NCBI GenBank assembly: GCA_964626565.1
Contig: CAZVFX010000240.1
Coordinates: forward strand, 1-5,907
Direction of reading: 5' to 3'
DNA: 5,907 bases
Source: CAZVFX01 sp964626565
GTDB lineage: Bacteria > Myxococcota_A > UBA9042 > CAIXZC01
The notes beneath the pieces are model-generated. The model was not told the origin of the DNA and ran no database searches. It worked only from the letters and a program-made list of their open reading frames with translations. How positions within the stretch are numbered: position 1 is the first letter of the stretch; every line of letters starts with the position of its first letter. Positions 1 through 5,875 of this stretch are shown piece by piece. A program made the position numbers and the translations under genes.

Positions 1-531
1 CCTAGATACCGCCCGACCCGAGTTGGCCGCCAGATAGCGCAGCAACTCCGCCTCTCGCTCGGACAGTTCGGCTCGTTCTCCATCTCCGAAGCGAATCTCC
101 AAACGGTCGAAGTCAGCGGTGCCGCCCGGGATTTCAACGGTGCGCACGTCCAGAGGGCGTTCAGCCGAACGGCGCAGAACCGCCTCCACCCGGGCCAGCA
201 ACTCCTTGACGCTGAACGGCTTGACCACGTAGTCGTCCGCCCCCAGCTTCAGACCTAACACCCGGTCCGATTCGTCGCCTCGGGCGGTGAGGATGATTAC
301 CGGCACAGTAGGCCGGGCGTTGCGCACCTCTTTCAGGATTTCGATGCCGTCCCTTCCGGGCAGGAGAAGGTCCAGCAACAGCAGGTCGTAGTTGAGTTGC
401 AGAGCCAGACGTTGGCCCTGGATGCCGTTGCCCGCCTCCAGGGTGTCGAAGCCAGCGAAGCGCACCGCATCAGCAATGCCCCGCCGAATCGGCCCGTCGT
501 CTTCGATGATCAGTATGGTTCGCCGCGCCAT
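1..531 (-). CDS. OmpR/PhoB-family response regulator (partial, C-terminus beyond window)
   Basis: Translating the minus strand from the ATG at 531-529 gives 177 residues open to the window edge. Residues 1-115 form a receiver domain: acidic pair D11/D12, phospho-acceptor D54 in a DLLLPGRDG context, switch T82 in ILTAR, and K104 in KPF, all in canonical positions. After a short linker, residues from about 140 (AELSEREAELLRYLAANSG) match the start of the OmpR-type winged helix DNA-binding domain, whose recognition helix lies outside the window. By family knowledge it is a cytoplasmic transcription factor phosphorylated by a sensor histidine kinase. It starts 3 bases after the stop of the upstream VWA gene, with only a weak GGAA as ribosome site, so translational coupling is likely. 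The partner kinase probably follows to the left. Class is confident; the regulated genes are unknown, though autoregulation of this operon would be a natural guess. Confidence 0.93.
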   Translation of the reverse strand, partial: MARRTILIIEDDGPIRRGIADAVRFAGFDTLEAGNGIQGQRLALQLNYDLLLLDLLLPGRDGIEILKEVRNARPTVPVIILTARGDESDRVLGLKLGADDYVVKPFSVKELLARVEAVLRRSAERPLDVRTVEIPGGTADFDRLEIRFGDGERAELSEREAELLRYLAANSGRAVSR

Positions 532-534
532 GGC

Positions 535-1668
535 TTATTCCGCGTTAAACTCGAAGTTTCGTTTTTCGCCCTGCTCGCGTACTGCCTTTATCATCACCGA
601 GTCGAGGGTGTCACCTTCAGATTCTTGCATCTCGCGGCGCTTGTCCGCAACGTATTTCTTGCGCTCATCATTGAGCTTCCGGATCTTCTCCTGGGTCTCG
701 TTCCGCTTCTTCGCATTGTCCGCGATAAAAGCTTTGCGCTCTTCCGTACTCATTTTGCGCATGTTCTCCGGCAGTTCCTCGTCCTTCAGGTCCTCCAGCT
801 TGACCTTGTCGTTGTCCACTGCATCTACCAGGTCCCAGGCGTCGTTGTCGTACTGGTAGGACGACTTGAATACCGCCCGCTGGGTTGCGGTGGATGCCGA
901 GACGGAGCTGGCGTTGGCATCCTGGGCCTGCTGCCGGGCCGCGGCCGCGGCGCCGGCTGAGCCGTATGCAAGGTAGGTTTTGTTGAGCTCTGCACCCAGT
1001 TCAGCGATTTCCTTGTCCTGGGGAGCCGCAATGTGAGCCACCGCCTTGTTTTGATCGATGTGCATGTAGCGGCCGTCAGCCAGCATCGCGCCGTCCTTCC
1101 ACTTGCCCTTGACGCCCTCCTCGCTGGAGCCGCAGTGAATGGTGTTGACGACGATCCCCGACGTGATGGCTGACTTGCACGACTTGCGGTAATCGATGGG
1201 ACCCTGAGTGAACGGCTCGTTGCCCGCAATGAAGATCACTTTCAAGTCGTTGTTGCTCTTGCTCCATTTCAGGTCCGTGACCGCAGAATCGATCACCTGC
1301 CCGCAATACTCGGAGCCGCCCAGGGTCCGCAACGCAAACAGCTCCTCCGACACCTTGTCCAGGTCGTCGGTGAGAGGCAACACCATGCGCACATACCCCT
1401 TGGTTTTGATGTTGTCGTTGCCGTATTCGTACAGCGCCACCTGCAGTTGGGGTCTGACACCGCCCTGCTTGGCCATGGCGAACTCGTTCACGATTTTCCA
1501 CAACTCCGATTTGGCCTGGTTGATCAGGCCGTCCATACTGTTGCTGGTGTCCAGCAGAATCGCCATCTGTATTAAAGGCTTCTTCTCACCTGCAAGGCCT
1601 TGAGATACGGGGGCCAGCGTCACAGCCAGAAGTGCCAGAGCCATCATCAGTTTCGTTGCGCGCTTCAT
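535..1668 (-). CDS. Exported von Willebrand factor type A domain protein with charged C-terminal tail
   Basis: This encodes 377 residues. The N-terminus (MKRATKLMMALALLAVTLAP, then VSQGLAG) is a signal peptide with probable cleavage around residue 26, so the protein should act in the periplasm or outside. Residues about 33-235 form a VWA fold: beta strand MAILLD and MIDAS motif D40-T-S42-N-S44. The later MIDAS positions are unusual: GGSE (S119) replaces the common GGT, and IAGNEPF (148-153) sits where most VWA domains have TDG. Three cysteines (C122, C164, C179) could form a disulfide. An Ala/Gln-rich linker (238-252) leads to a Lys/Glu/Arg-rich helical tail (about 285-350), probably coiled coil. 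The start is set by GGAGGG six bases upstream of the ATG. It is the middle gene of the operon, 18 bases after the VIT-VWA gene and 3 before the response regulator. A role in ligand binding or assembly with the VIT-VWA partner is inferred; no enzymatic motif is visible. Confidence 0.88.
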   Translation of the reverse strand: MKRATKLMMALALLAVTLAPVSQGLAGEKKPLIQMAILLDTSNSMDGLINQAKSELWKIVNEFAMAKQGGVRPQLQVALYEYGNDNIKTKGYVRMVLPLTDDLDKVSEELFALRTLGGSEYCGQVIDSAVTDLKWSKSNNDLKVIFIAGNEPFTQGPIDYRKSCKSAITSGIVVNTIHCGSSEEGVKGKWKDGAMLADGRYMHIDQNKAVAHIAAPQDKEIAELGAELNKTYLAYGSAGAAAAARQQAQDANASSVSASTATQRAVFKSSYQYDNDAWDLVDAVDNDKVKLEDLKDEELPENMRKMSTEERKAFIADNAKKRNETQEKIRKLNDERKKYVADKRREMQESEGDTLDSVMIKAVREQGEKRNFEFNAE

Positions 1669-1674
1669 GTTGTT

Positions 1675-1680
1675 CCCTCC
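1675..1680 (-). promoter_or_regulatory. Shine-Dalgarno site of the VWA gene
   Basis: On the minus strand GGAGGG lies six bases before the ATG at 1668, inside the 18-base gap after the TAA of the upstream VIT-VWA gene. It fixes the start just ahead of the signal peptide and shows that the second cistron has its own strong ribosome site. Confidence 0.8.
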
Positions 1681-1686
1681 AATGAT

Positions 1687-3960
1687 TTAGTCGTTTCTGA
1701 TCAAAATCTCTTCGCCGTTTACCTCCAGCAGGGTGTCTCCTTCCATGGAAATCGCCCCCTGCCGGCCATCTTCAACCAACTCCAGCGCCAGGTCGCCATA
1801 TTCGTCGGAGCCGAACTCCACCACCCGGGCCGGCGCGGTGGTCTCCTGCTTGTTGGCCACCCGGGAATCGACCCAACGGCCGCCCCGGCGATAGAAGGCC
1901 CGGTCGCCCATCTGTTGTACGCTGTTGTTGTCAACCTGGTTCATATCATCATCATAAAAGACGTTCCGGGGGTTCAACTGCTGCTGGTTCCCCAGGTGAT
2001 CATTGTTCACCGATTGGGACACCGAGCCCCAGCCCGACCGGACCTTCACCGCCCGGTTGATGAAGTTGTCCCTTGCCTCGTGCATGATTGCCACCTGCCG
2101 GGAGAGGTCTGTCCCCTCCCTGGCCAGGAACGCGGTGTACTCGGTGAGGATGCCGAATTCGGTGGACAGGCGGACGATTTCGTCCACCAGTTCCGTGAAC
2201 CTCGGGTCGTTGGCAATCCGGGCAATATCAGTGGAGAAAGTCAGGTCCGCGCCTGCCTGCCGAATCTGGTCCACCAGCACCGCAATCTTGCGGCTGGCCC
2301 ACAACCGGGGCACGAAGCTGTTGCGAGTGGTGGCGTTGTCCAGGTCGAAGGTGAAAGTGAATTCCTTTTCCTTTCCCTGGTAGTTCCCCCGGAACTTCAG
2401 CCCCAGCGGCTCTTCTCCGAGGTAACGGCCCAGCAGGACGAGCTGGTCCCCCTGGAACAGATCGGGGAGCTGCCGCGGCAGGACGTCGGTCACCCTGCCG
2501 GGCTGGTGCTTACCCTTCTTGTCCACCGTTTCGAACGAGGCGTCCGCCAGAATCGGGCCCGACAGCGCGTTGAACACCCGGGCCACCTTTACCTCGACGT
2601 CCTCCTTGGGAAGTACGAAGGTGGAGAAGCCCCGTGAAGCATGGCTTATGGCAGTGAGCAACGGGGTGTTCACATCCACGCCCACACCAAAGGTGAAGAT
2701 GCGCTTTCCCGCCTTGTTGCCATCGGTGGCAACCGAGCGGATGGCCACCTCCGAAGTCTGGCCGATGGTAGGCAGGCCATCGGTCATGAACAACACGATG
2801 GGCAGCATGCCCTTGCCCGGCTTGAGCCGTAACGCTTCCACCAGGGCGTCGTGGATGTTGGTGCCGCCCCGGGCGGTGATGCTGTCGATCCACTGGAACG
2901 CGGCTTTTTCGGTACCCGGGTTCTTGATGAGCGGAACGCTGGAGAACATGTCCACTCCCTCGTTGTACATTATCAGGTTAAAAGCTTCTCCCACGTCCAG
3001 ACCAGCGATCACCTGCCGGGCCGCAGCCTTGGTCTGCTCCAGTTTCTCCCCCGCCATGCTGCCCGACCTGTCGATTACGAGAGTCACCTCCCGCCTGATC
3101 ACCGGGCCATCGCCTTTGTGCGCCGGCTTCGGGGGCAGACCGGCCAGCATGAGGAAATAGCCGCCCTTGAACTTCGGGTCGGGATAGGCGAACAAGGTCG
3201 CGGTAACGCCGTTCTTCTGCAGCAGGTACGACAGCCGGAACGGCCCCGGGTCCTGGCCGCTGCCTTTGGCCAGGCGGGCAGTAACTTTGGTTTCTTTGTG
3301 CACGGGGACTTCCAGGCGGTGGCTGGGAGAGTAGACGGTAGAGATGGCGCGCTTTGATTCGATGGTGAGGTTGATCTCCCACGGGGCCGCATAATCAACC
3401 GACTCACTGCGCGGTAGAAAATAATCAACCCGGTCGCCCTCTGCGGTGAGAACGTTTTCGTAGGTGAGCCGGATGGTCTGGGTGGAGTTCGCTTCCACCG
3501 GGAAGACGCTGGAGCGCACCAGGTTGAAGCCGATGAACTCCAGGAGCGCCGGGTCTTTCACCCTGGCCACGATGTTGTCGTAGGTTTTACGGGCTTCGTC
3601 TTTGGGAAGGAGTACTGCGGTAGGCTCCTTGGCCGAGCCCTCGAAGTCAAAACCTCGCACCACCGCACCGTCCGGCACGGGCACGAGCAGCTCCGCTTCC
3701 TGGCGAACGTTCCCCGGGTTGTGGAGCTTGATGTCCAGAGTGGTGGTGGCCACCTGTTCACGGATGATCACATCGGCAATTACCCCGGTGAAGCGCACCG
3801 CAGCCGGCCGCGGCCGCCAGGCCGAGCGCGCCTGGGGCATGATCACATTATCAGCCGGCGCCCGCCAATAAGCGCTGGAGGTCTGTCCCCCAACTTCCAC
3901 CGGCGCCAGCAGCACCGTAACCACCAGACCCAACAGCCAGGTTCGTGTAAAGTAGCGCAT
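1687..3960 (-). CDS. Exported VIT + VWA domain protein (inter-alpha-trypsin-inhibitor-like)
   Basis: From the ATG at 3960 this encodes 757 residues. The start is chosen because GGGAGGTG sits six bases upstream and the N-terminus (MRYFTRTWLLGLVVTVLLAP) is a signal peptide. An open extension to 4098 lacks these features and runs into the tRNA fragment. Residues about 50-180 are a VIT (vault/inter-alpha-trypsin) domain, with HNPGN, ELLVPVPDGAVVRGF, KDEARKTYDNI and SSVFPVEANS segments typical of the family. Residues about 290-470 are a VWA domain with a complete MIDAS: D297-R-S299-G-S301, T367 in RGGTN, D394 in MTDGLP. A beta-rich region follows, then a helical segment near 555-635, and a distinct C-terminal module (about 640-757) with SGWGSVSQSVN, YRRGGRWVDS and a GDTLLEVNGEEILI ending. 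No cysteine was seen in the chain. There is no LPxTG-like motif, hydrophobic anchor or other sorting signal at the C-terminus, so it should be free in the periplasm or released. It is the first gene of the operon. Role (adhesion, matrix or sensing) is inferred from the family. Confidence 0.92.
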   Translation of the reverse strand: MRYFTRTWLLGLVVTVLLAPVEVGGQTSSAYWRAPADNVIMPQARSAWRPRPAAVRFTGVIADVIIREQVATTTLDIKLHNPGNVRQEAELLVPVPDGAVVRGFDFEGSAKEPTAVLLPKDEARKTYDNIVARVKDPALLEFIGFNLVRSSVFPVEANSTQTIRLTYENVLTAEGDRVDYFLPRSESVDYAAPWEINLTIESKRAISTVYSPSHRLEVPVHKETKVTARLAKGSGQDPGPFRLSYLLQKNGVTATLFAYPDPKFKGGYFLMLAGLPPKPAHKGDGPVIRREVTLVIDRSGSMAGEKLEQTKAAARQVIAGLDVGEAFNLIMYNEGVDMFSSVPLIKNPGTEKAAFQWIDSITARGGTNIHDALVEALRLKPGKGMLPIVLFMTDGLPTIGQTSEVAIRSVATDGNKAGKRIFTFGVGVDVNTPLLTAISHASRGFSTFVLPKEDVEVKVARVFNALSGPILADASFETVDKKGKHQPGRVTDVLPRQLPDLFQGDQLVLLGRYLGEEPLGLKFRGNYQGKEKEFTFTFDLDNATTRNSFVPRLWASRKIAVLVDQIRQAGADLTFSTDIARIANDPRFTELVDEIVRLSTEFGILTEYTAFLAREGTDLSRQVAIMHEARDNFINRAVKVRSGWGSVSQSVNNDHLGNQQQLNPRNVFYDDDMNQVDNNSVQQMGDRAFYRRGGRWVDSRVANKQETTAPARVVEFGSDEYGDLALELVEDGRQGAISMEGDTLLEVNGEEILIRND

Positions 3961-3966
3961 GTCGTT

Positions 3967-3974
3967 CACCTCCC
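3967..3974 (-). promoter_or_regulatory. Shine-Dalgarno site deciding the VIT-VWA start
   Basis: GGGAGGTG on the minus strand is followed by six bases and then the ATG at 3960. It selects this start over the upstream in-frame ATG codons within 3961-4098, whose products would place about 46 non-signal-like residues before the signal peptide. Confidence 0.8.
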
Positions 3975-4005
3975 GGCCCCGGACTCGGGCCATGTCACGC
4001 ATCAG

Positions 4006-4036
4006 ATAATACGCTTCAAATCGTGTCGTAGTGTAA
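4006..4036 (-). promoter_or_regulatory. Possible promoter of the VIT-VWA operon
   Basis: On the minus strand a TATTAT (4011-4006), one base off the -10 consensus, is preceded by TTACAC (4036-4031) after a rather long 19-base spacer. Transcription would start near 4000, giving a leader of about 40 bases that includes the ribosome site. This is consensus matching by eye only; the organism's sigma factor preference is unknown. The G10 tract (C10 on this strand) lies just upstream of the putative -35. Confidence 0.3.
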
Positions 4037-4049
4037 GCGGTTTGTAACA

Positions 4050-4059
4050 GGGGGGGGGG
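4050..4059. repeat. Homopolymer run of ten G
   Basis: Ten consecutive G on the plus strand, just upstream of the operon's possible promoter and 7 bases before the tRNA fragment. Such tracts are prone to slippage in replication and to length errors in sequencing. No gene reads through it in a supported frame. Confidence 0.9.
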
Positions 4060-4065
4060 ATGTGT

Positions 4066-4117
4066 GCAACCTTGCCAAGGTTGACGTCGCCGGTTCAAAT
4101 CCGGTCTCCCGCTCCCA
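4066..4117 (+). pseudogene. 3' fragment of tRNA-Gly(GCC), probable integrase attachment core
   Basis: The plus strand shows an anticodon stem CAACC/GGTTG (4067-4071 and 4079-4083) around loop TTGCCAA with anticodon GCC at 4074-4076. Next comes a five-base variable region, then a T-arm GCCGG-TTCAAAT-CCGGT (4089-4105), then the 3' acceptor strand CTCCCGC (4106-4112), T at position 73, and CCCA. This matches tRNA-Gly(GCC), whose acceptor 5' strand should read GCGGGAG. Upstream of 4066 neither that strand nor a D-arm is present; instead there is the G10 tract and unrelated sequence. It therefore cannot encode a tRNA. The break lies right at the anticodon stem, a favoured crossover region for tyrosine integrases in tRNA genes, and an integrase gene lies close by at 4190. 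The encoded end reads TCCCA rather than TCCA, one C more than expected. Confidence 0.82.
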
Positions 4118-4127
4118 GTAATTCTGA

Positions 4128-4159
4128 GGGGTTAGGCATTTCTTGCCTTGCCCCTTTTT
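4128..4159 (+). terminator. Intrinsic terminator downstream of the tRNA-Gly fragment
   Basis: Arms GGGGTTAGGCA (4128-4138) and TGCCTTGCCCC (4144-4154) pair over 11 positions with one G-T wobble and one T-T mismatch around a TTTCT loop. Five T follow (4155-4159). The T-run is on the plus strand, so it would end transcription coming from the tRNA direction. It could be the original tRNA-Gly terminator or be carried by the element. It does not suit the minus-strand integrase gene, which has no T-run on its own side of the hairpin. Confidence 0.75.
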
Positions 4160-4165
4160 CTTTGC

Positions 4166-4185
4166 GCGTACACTTCCGCGTACGC
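4166..4185. repeat. GCGTAC repeat / inverted repeat between attachment site and integrase
   Basis: GCGTAC occurs at 4166-4171 and 4178-4183, a 12-base spacing. The block 4166-4171 is also inverted-complementary to GTACGC at 4180-4185 around an 8-base loop. It lies between the tRNA fragment and the 3' end of the integrase gene, where arm-type integrase binding sites are often found. A weak hairpin terminator for either strand is an alternative. Confidence 0.5.
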
Positions 4186-4189
4186 TTTT

Positions 4190-5281
4190 CTAGATTTCCT
4201 CTACTTTCCACCTCTTTCGAGCCTCATGTTCGGCCGCGGTGACCGCGGGGTCGAACTGCACCGCCTCGCCTGCTCTGGCGAGGTGTCCGGGGAGTAGATG
4301 CGAGTACAATTCAGTAACTCGCGTGTGTGAGTGCCCGAGCACGCGTGAAACCAGAAACAGGTCTCCGGTGGCCCGGACAAGGTGGGTTGCATAGGTGTGC
4401 CTCAGCCTGTGAGGCCCTCCCTCAAGCCCGGCCTTGTCTACGGCCCTCTTGAACTTCCTGTCGGGCCACAGCGCCCACCTCTTGCCCGTCGACCGGCACG
4501 GGAAGGCCCACACTTTTCCGAGTCGCTCTGGGGCCAGCCAGGGCCTCAGAGCCGCGTTGACCGGCACCTGCCGGGCCTTGTTGTTCTTGGGCGACCAGTC
4601 GTCGGTCGGCCCGATGTGGATCACACCTGTTTCGAGGTCCACGTTTTCGGCCCTGAGCGCGATGGCCTCCCCTTTGCGGCAACCGGTGTTGACCAGGAAT
4701 ACCACGAGGGGGAGAATGTCCGGGCTGTGCTCCTCGCAGGCGCTCAGCAACCGGGTTACCTCTTCCTCGGTCCACGCTTGAACCCTTGCCCGTCCCCTTT
4801 CGGGCAGTTTCTTCCATTTGGGGATAGTGCAGGGAAAGCCCAGGTCCATTGCGTATTGAAGGACTGTTCGCAGTACCTTCAAGTCATCATTGATAGCGCT
4901 CGGGCGGATGCCCTCACGAAGCCGGTGCGTCTTGAACTTCTCGACGCGGTCCACGGTGAACGCGGTCAGCCTCAACTGGCCGAAATGTACCATGAGCCGG
5001 GCCAACTGGTACTCTCTGTTGCGCCACGTGCTACTCTTCAGGTGCGTCTCCGCGTGGCGGCGATACTGACTGACGCAAAAGCTTGAGAAAGTGGGTGCTG
5101 TCGTGGGTATTTCCACCGGGTCCCCCGCCTCGAATTCGAGACGCATCTCGGCTTCGACCACCTTCGCCTCCGCCTTTGTCCCGAGGAACATCCGGTCCTT
5201 CCTCCGGCCTTTGTGGCGAATGCGAATCCGCCACTTCCCGGTTTCCAACTTCCCGTTCTTCTTCATTGAATACACTGGCAT
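4190..5281 (-). CDS. int: Tyrosine recombinase / phage-type integrase
   Basis: This encodes 363 residues from the ATG at 5281, chosen because AAAAGGAGG lies six bases upstream. The longer open frame to 5434 is only the shadow of the helix-turn-helix gene. Residues about 1-55 form an arm-binding, AP2-like N-terminal domain (GKWRIRIRHKGRRKDRMFLG). Residues about 62-150 form the SAM-like core-binding domain, and about 165-345 the catalytic domain. The full catalytic set is visible: R202 in NTGCRKGEA, K235 in NNKARQVPV, H291 and R294 in HRLRHTYAT, H317 in LGHSHT, and nucleophile Y326 in TELYSH. By family knowledge it cuts and rejoins DNA at att sites to integrate or excise an element. The gene points at the tRNA-Gly fragment, whose end lies about 73 bases past its stop, the usual int-att arrangement. 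Size and domain order are normal, and the protein looks functional. Confidence 0.95.
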   Translation of the reverse strand: MPVYSMKKNGKLETGKWRIRIRHKGRRKDRMFLGTKAEAKVVEAEMRLEFEAGDPVEIPTTAPTFSSFCVSQYRRHAETHLKSSTWRNREYQLARLMVHFGQLRLTAFTVDRVEKFKTHRLREGIRPSAINDDLKVLRTVLQYAMDLGFPCTIPKWKKLPERGRARVQAWTEEEVTRLLSACEEHSPDILPLVVFLVNTGCRKGEAIALRAENVDLETGVIHIGPTDDWSPKNNKARQVPVNAALRPWLAPERLGKVWAFPCRSTGKRWALWPDRKFKRAVDKAGLEGGPHRLRHTYATHLVRATGDLFLVSRVLGHSHTRVTELYSHLLPGHLARAGEAVQFDPAVTAAEHEARKRWKVEEI

Positions 5282-5471
5282 GTTCAGCCTCCTTTTCCGC
5301 CGCCACGCCGAACAACTCGTCGATTGCGCGGCGATGAATCCGCCACACGCGGCCGACCTTTCGGGCGAAGGGGATCTTCCCCTCTCGGCACATCTGCTGC
5401 ACAGTCTTGTCGGGCAGTTGCAGAATCTCGGCAATCTCCGCAGGGGTGAGTATGTCTCCCCGCGCTACCAC
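5031..5471 (-). CDS. Excisionase-family (MerR-like) helix-turn-helix protein
   Basis: The first 55 or so residues form a compact excisionase/MerR-like DNA-binding domain: ILTPAEIAEILQLPDKTVQ, then MCREGKIPFARKVGRVWRIH and RRAIDELF (helix-turn-helix plus wing). This type binds near att sites and directs recombination toward excision, or represses int. A GTG at 5471 is preferred as start because AGGAG lies six bases upstream. An in-frame GTG at 5492 would add seven residues but has no ribosome site. The total is about 146 residues, long for this family. The last 80 or so overlap the integrase gene by 251 bases in another frame and are Gly/Arg/Pro/Glu-rich with no recognisable fold. That tail may be read-through of a gene that lost its stop, or a merely tolerated overlap. 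Order is xis-like then int, so the two are probably co-transcribed. The domain call is firm; the excisionase role is inferred from context. Confidence 0.8.
   Translation of the reverse strand: MVARGDILTPAEIAEILQLPDKTVQQMCREGKIPFARKVGRVWRIHRRAIDELFGVAAEKEAEHASVFNEEEREVGNREVADSHSPQRPEEGPDVPRDKGGGEGGRSRDASRIRGGGPGGNTHDSTHFLKLLRQSVSPPRGDAPEE
5288..5296 (-). promoter_or_regulatory. Shine-Dalgarno site of the integrase gene
   Basis: AAAAGGAGG on the minus strand, six bases before the ATG at 5281, lies inside the helix-turn-helix coding frame. It shows that integrase translation starts independently within the upstream gene and decides the start against the longer open frame. Confidence 0.8.
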
Positions 5472-5477
5472 CGCATG

Positions 5478-5482
5478 CTCCT
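5478..5482 (-). promoter_or_regulatory. Shine-Dalgarno site deciding the helix-turn-helix gene start
   Basis: AGGAG on the minus strand is followed by six bases and GTG at 5471. No comparable site precedes the alternative GTG at 5492. Confidence 0.5.
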
Positions 5483-5494
5483 GCTCGCGCACTT

Positions 5495-5504
5495 GTGAGA
5501 GGTG
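5495..5504 (+). repeat. Left arm of a 10-bp inverted repeat flanking the right-hand non-coding region
   Basis: GTGAGAGGTG here is exactly complementary to CACCTCTCAC at 5866-5875. With one inserted base the match extends outward as CACTT(A)GTGAGAGGTG. This arm lies just upstream of the helix-turn-helix gene and could be a regulator or excisionase site. Confidence 0.5.
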
Positions 5505-5572
5505 GGGAACCCCTGCCTTCGAGAGTGTTCACCATGACGGTTCGGGGTTTGGAGGCCCGTTGAGTCCGTCGG

Positions 5573-5601
5573 TCTGGAATCCAGCAAAGCCAGGTTGTCA
5601 A
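5573..5601 (-). promoter_or_regulatory. Weak candidate promoter for xis-int
   Basis: A perfect TTGACA (5601-5596, minus strand) is followed after 17 bases by TCCAGA (5578-5573), which matches the -10 consensus poorly. It lies about 100 bases upstream of the helix-turn-helix start. Offered only as a possible site. Confidence 0.2.
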
Positions 5602-5865
5602 AGAACACTGCCGATACTACTGATGCTACACTCATTAAGACTGCTGGCGACCTTAGCCTATTCGAAGTGTTTTGCGGGCGCCTCTCCGACGAGAAACGAG
5701 ACGCATTGGCGGCTCTAGAAACAGGCCGCAGAGGCCGTTTTACCCCTCTTTCAGAGGACGACGGAGGCCATGGTCTAGATCCCCTTCCTGCCCTTTCCGC
5801 TCCTTGCTTCCTCGGTGACTCGAATCTGGTCATTTCCGCTCCTACTTGCGTTGCACGCGACAAAG

Positions 5866-5875
5866 CACCTCTCAC
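5866..5875 (-). repeat. Right arm of the 10-bp inverted repeat
   Basis: CACCTCTCAC on the plus strand, the exact complement of the arm at 5495-5504, about 360 bases away. Chance is not excluded for a 10-bp match in a region of this size. Confidence 0.5.

Noticed and set aside
1600..2637. 345-residue plus-strand frame and other plus-strand frames across 392-3871
   Set aside because: Antisense to clearly coding VIT-VWA, VWA and regulator genes; their length follows from high GC content and they show no domain logic.
3961..4098. Longer N-terminus of the VIT-VWA gene (start at 4098)
   Set aside because: It would place about 46 non-signal residues before a clear signal peptide, run through the G10 tract and tRNA fragment, and ignore the strong ribosome site before the ATG at 3960.
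4000..4117. Complete tRNA-Gly gene
   Set aside because: Neither the GCGGGAG acceptor strand nor a D-arm is present upstream of the anticodon stem.
5282..5434. Longer integrase start at 5434
   Set aside because: The extra 51 residues are the out-of-frame shadow of the helix-turn-helix gene, and AAGGAGG stands before the ATG at 5281.
5465..5875. 136-residue minus-strand protein
   Set aside because: Ser/Arg-rich composition typical of a shadow frame, overlaps the helix-turn-helix gene start, no domain visible.
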